Origin: Tieghemiomyces parasiticus
Taxonomy: Eukaryota > Kickxellomycota > Dimargaritomycetes > Dimargaritales > Dimargaritaceae
DNA length: 22,345 nt
NCBI GenBank assembly: GCA_027575765.1
Contig: JANBPT010000802.1
Coordinates: forward strand, 1 to 22,345
Reading direction: 5' to 3'
This document shows positions 19,610-22,345 of this stretch, one piece after another. Position numbers and translations under genes: made by a program. The stretch's first letter is position 1. Every line of letters begins with the position of its first letter. Under the pieces are notes generated by a model. It did not search any database. It saw only the letters and a program-made list of their open reading frames with translations, and was not told where the DNA came from.

Positions 19610-21322
19610 TTAGGCCATGTCGGGCGATTTTAACGTCACGAACGACAGCTCTCCGTCGTTGGTACACGAGATCATAGGGTTTTGGATGTATGCCATACCT
19701 AACAAGACAGTATCATTCTGCCTGAGATACCAGGGTAAAGGGTCGTTACTAGGATGATACCCTCCCGGAATATCACTATCAACATAGATAACGTTGTTAA
19801 GCGGTGGGCCCGAGTAGTTCTTGAAGTCCTTAAGAGCTGCCTCGGCACGATGCCAGCTATAGAAACCTGCATGATTGGTCATCGAGATATACTGCGTCGC
19901 CATCTGGCGGCCGAATTGTGCATGGCCGCTTCCTGACCACACTGGGCACTTGCAATGAAGGGGAGGGCTCTCAGTGAGTCGACCAGTCATACGTCTTGTC
20001 GTTGGTAGGCATATCCGTCTTTTTAGGCTTAACGAACTCTTCGAGGACCTCGAGATAAGCCAGGGTCTCGTCAACTTTGCCCTGAGCAGCAAGGGTAGCA
20101 ACCACGATACCCGCAAAATGCATGACCATATCGTTGACCATCTCATCAAGGGGGCTTGGTAAGAGAGGCGACTCTGTGTTCCGACCGAGAATCCTTTGGA
20201 TACAGGGCAAGCTTACGTCCAGAATGCGTGAGAAAGAGGGTGGCATAATGTCTCCTGGGGCGAATGTAGTGCGTAGGCTTTGCTGGAAATCACCATCCAT
20301 AAGTACACGAGTGATATCAAAGAGGGTGCGATGATAGCCGTGGGCCAGGGCGAGAGGAAGGAAAGTGGAATCGTCGACCACTTCCATAAACTGTTGCGCC
20401 TTCTCAAGTGAGGCCAAGGTGATTGCGTCGTTGATGGCCTTAAGGTCCGGCCTGGCCTCATCCACAGCACGAAAAACGCTGTAGAGACAAGCATCTGCTG
20501 GCTGTCCATCTGTTAATTCAAGAAAACGACTGAAGCTCTGCACATAAGCCTCGCTGTCGCCCGGTTGAATAATCACCACGCCATCGGCGTGCGGCTCGGT
20601 CCATTTGTTAAGGTAGCAACTGCCGAGTTTACTCCTGCGGCAAGCGATGCCTTGGGGCGTGATTAGAAAATTAAAGCCGAGATAATATTTCACCACCAAT
20701 TGGTAGGCCATGATACTAAAAGCTGGGATTAACTTTGGCATGAGTAAAGAGGTAACCTGGTTAAGAGCTGGTCCGTCGAGGGGTACATTGGCGTTGGGAG
20801 GCCCTATGAACACATTGACGGCATCACGAAGGTTGAGAACCGCCTGCCACGGCCAATTTAATTACATGTGGACAGTCGTTGCGTGGTGATGGTGAAGCAA
20901 TGCCGTTAGCTTTAAATTGTAACGAATCTGTGCATCCTCTGGCTATCAGAAGGAGAGAGCGTTGGCCGCTAGTGTTGAGCCGCCTAACTAGCCCCATAAA
21001 GCCTTAGCTATGACGTGCTTCCCAAAGTCAATAGGCTCTGGCGCTGGTAACGGTGATGGCTACACTGAACCCCTTGGAGATATAGCTCGAGTACTTACCT
21101 TTTTTTGGGCACGTAAGTTGCGCATCATCTTCACATCGCCAAAAAAAATCATGGCGCGGCAGGTCGCCCTTAAATTGACCACTTTGTCCAACTTTAAGTA
21201 GGAAGCAGTACAGTGATTTAACTCTGCAGGAAGTCTCCTTAGAGGAAAATATAGGACTCTTCGGACGTAGCCATACCGTACGTAAGTCCTGCAACTAGAG
21301 TGTCAATGAAAAGGACACGCAT
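19610..21322 (-). CDS. Secreted F-box-like family protein (gene B), probably frameshifted
   Basis: The preferred model (minus strand) is exon 1 at 21322-21099, exon 2 at 20843-20034 and exon 3 at 19948-19610, about 457 residues. Exon 1 starts MRVLFIDTLVAGLTYGMA, a plausible signal peptide. After a change of frame near 21260 it continues RRLPAEL...NLRATCRAM, an F-box-like module, up to a strong GTAAGT donor. Exon 1 is 224 bases: 75 codons minus one base, against 76 codons in gene A. Exons 2 and 3 align with the gene A C-terminal region; shared signs are a KL/KV-x-P-A pattern, G-x-x-I-Q, RPDL versus RPEL, and PLAL. The acidic segment of gene A is missing. The shift may be a real one-base deletion (pseudogene), a sequencing error, or be removed by a 44- or 53-base intron. 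A longer intron-2 choice avoids an in-frame TAA near 20862. The gene is certain as homology; integrity and function are not. Confidence 0.65.
19949..20033 (-). other. 85-base phase-0 intron of gene B, absent from gene A
   Basis: The donor is GTTAAG and the acceptor is TTGCAAG after a pyrimidine-rich stretch. Splicing joins the exon-2 frame ending LEEF to the frame beginning CPVW, both of which align with gene A. Without splicing the protein would end 20 residues later at a TGA at 19971. Confidence 0.6.
20844..21098 (-). other. Phase-0 intron of gene B after the F-box-like module
   Basis: A strong donor, AAG|GTAAGT, lies at 21098. The acceptor GGCAG ending at 20844 gives a 255-base intron that joins to AVLNLRDAV in frame; a GCTAAC branch-like motif lies about 70 bases upstream of it. 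A second acceptor with a better pyrimidine tract ends at 20943 (TGATAG), but it leads into an in-frame TAA near 20862. Gene A has its 236-base phase-0 intron at the same protein position. Confidence 0.55.
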
Positions 21323-21492
21323 GATGGCCGTCGAAGGGAGGTACTGTGGTTGGGAAGCAACAGGCCTGGTTGGCGTATGGGATAAAGCACGGGACAAATG
21401 GAAGACGGCGGGACCACTGGGATAGGCAGGCGAGTTGGAGAGGAAGCAGGTGAAGGATGGTGAACAGCAACGTCAGTGGGCTGGCCTGCCCT

Positions 21493-21499
21493 CTATATA
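21493..21499 (-). promoter_or_regulatory. TATA box of gene B
   Basis: TATATAG on the minus strand lies 177 bases upstream of the gene B ATG, followed by CT-rich sequence. Its presence suggests the gene was, or still is, transcribed. Confidence 0.5.
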
Positions 21500-21509
21500 T
21501 GTGTCCAAA

Positions 21510-22345
21510 ATGGAGTGTCGGCATCCTTTATGCTTCCCTTACCTGCTCCCTCGTCAACAAGGCAAGGCAGGTGCAACCCTACCCCTCATGCTCTGTACAC
21601 TAAAAAAACCATCCGACGTTTCCGGTATACCTTGTCGAGCTTAATGTCGTACCAGAACTGTGAGCGGCCTGCCCTTGGCTACGGGAACCGCTGAGATCGG
21701 TCCTTTTGGCCTATAGGGATCCATATGTTAAGCCCCCCCCAAAAAAAAAAAAAAATCATCCCGGAGGTCTAATGCGCCCACCGCATTTGTCTGAAGTGTA
21801 CAAATGGTAAGGGGAATCGGCTTCGACAAATGATACAGAGGTAAATTTTAGATCCAATGTCCATGACTGATCTATGGCCCTGTGTTCCCTAACACCTTTC
21901 GCCTATTCCTTACCTCTTTTGGCCCTTCGTCCTTGGTCCCTTGGCCATTCTTTCCCCTGTTGCTTCGCTCGCTGCCCTTACTTTTAGTCCCTTTTACGCC
22001 TCCCTTCGTTTTCATCTAAAACCTCCCAAAAGCCGAAATCCATTGGCTGTTTCGGAGTCAGCTGGCCTCTCTAGGTTCTTCCATGTAATCTTCTATGTCC
22101 CCCCTTGCATCGTTCAGTATTTGGTAGCACTTTACCACCCGCTGCAGAAACCTTCTCAGCCCTATCTCTGGGCCAACTAATAATTTAGGTTTACGACGAT
22201 AGCATGCAGAAACACACAAAGCCCTCGGCGAGAAAGGATAGCCGCAGTTTGAGTAAAAGGTAACCAACCCTAACTGGGTCTGTCTTGGTCGGTACCCGAG
22301 TGTCTAATAACCAATCTAAATGTGATCGAATTGGTTGGGTCGCCT
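21510..22345. other. Terminal intergenic stretch, no supportable gene
   Basis: Only short frames are present, mostly without ATG starts. A pyrimidine-rich plus-strand segment lies at about 21890-22030. A minus-strand frame ending at 22058 is helical-looking but has no ATG start in the window and no recognisable domain. Confidence 0.45.
21733..21755. repeat. C8-A15 homopolymer junction
   Basis: Eight C directly followed by fifteen A. The A run resembles the poly(A) end of a retroposed sequence, but no upstream source gene is recognisable. Confidence 0.9.

Noticed and set aside
22058..22267. Minus-strand helical frame near the window end
   Set aside because: It has no ATG start within the window, no acceptor I can support, and no similarity to gene A or gene B.
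22260..22275. AACCCTAA resembling a telomere repeat unit
   Set aside because: Only a single unit, with no array; it is expected by chance.

Overview
The window looks like nuclear DNA from a fungus. The evidence is spliceosomal introns with GT..AG ends, TATA boxes upstream of monocistronic genes, a Hel2/ZNF598-type ubiquitin ligase, a mitochondrially targeted ALDH7-type dehydrogenase, small eukaryotic MAPEG membrane proteins and a decayed mariner transposon. An early-diverging (zoopagomycete-type) fungus is my guess from the gene structure and the secreted F-box-like gene family; nothing here proves it.

Layout. 1-2.75 kb: no supportable gene. 2.77-4.9 kb (+): two-exon gene for a 550-residue secreted protein with an F-box-like N-terminal module (gene A). 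5.9-6.5 kb (+): remnant of a DD34D mariner transposase with a stop and frameshifts. 6.9-9.4 kb (-): intronless, GC-rich Hel2/ZNF598 gene. 9.6-10.9 kb: GC-rich, no gene, one perfect inverted repeat. 11.1-11.5 kb (-): MAPEG gene 1. 13.9-15.5 kb (+): ALDH7/antiquitin gene with a long pyrimidine-rich leader. 16.0-16.4 kb (-): MAPEG gene 2, a clear paralogue of the first. 16.6-19.6 kb: microsatellites and degenerate repeats, no supportable gene. 19.6-21.5 kb (-): gene B, a divergent paralogue of gene A, with three exons and an apparent one-base deletion in exon 1. 21.5-22.3 kb: nothing recognisable.

Two compartments are visible. The central block (about 6.9-16.4 kb) carries conserved housekeeping genes with strongly G/C-ending codons. 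Both flanks are more AT-rich and hold the lineage-specific secreted family and the transposon remnant. The central genes do different jobs (ribosome-collision quality control, aldehyde/lysine metabolism, membrane MAPEG proteins) and do not form a cluster by function. The most interesting item is the gene A / gene B family. Both members have a signal-peptide-like start, an F-box-like helical module, a phase-0 intron directly after that module, and an alignable C-terminal region of several hundred residues that I do not recognise from any described family.
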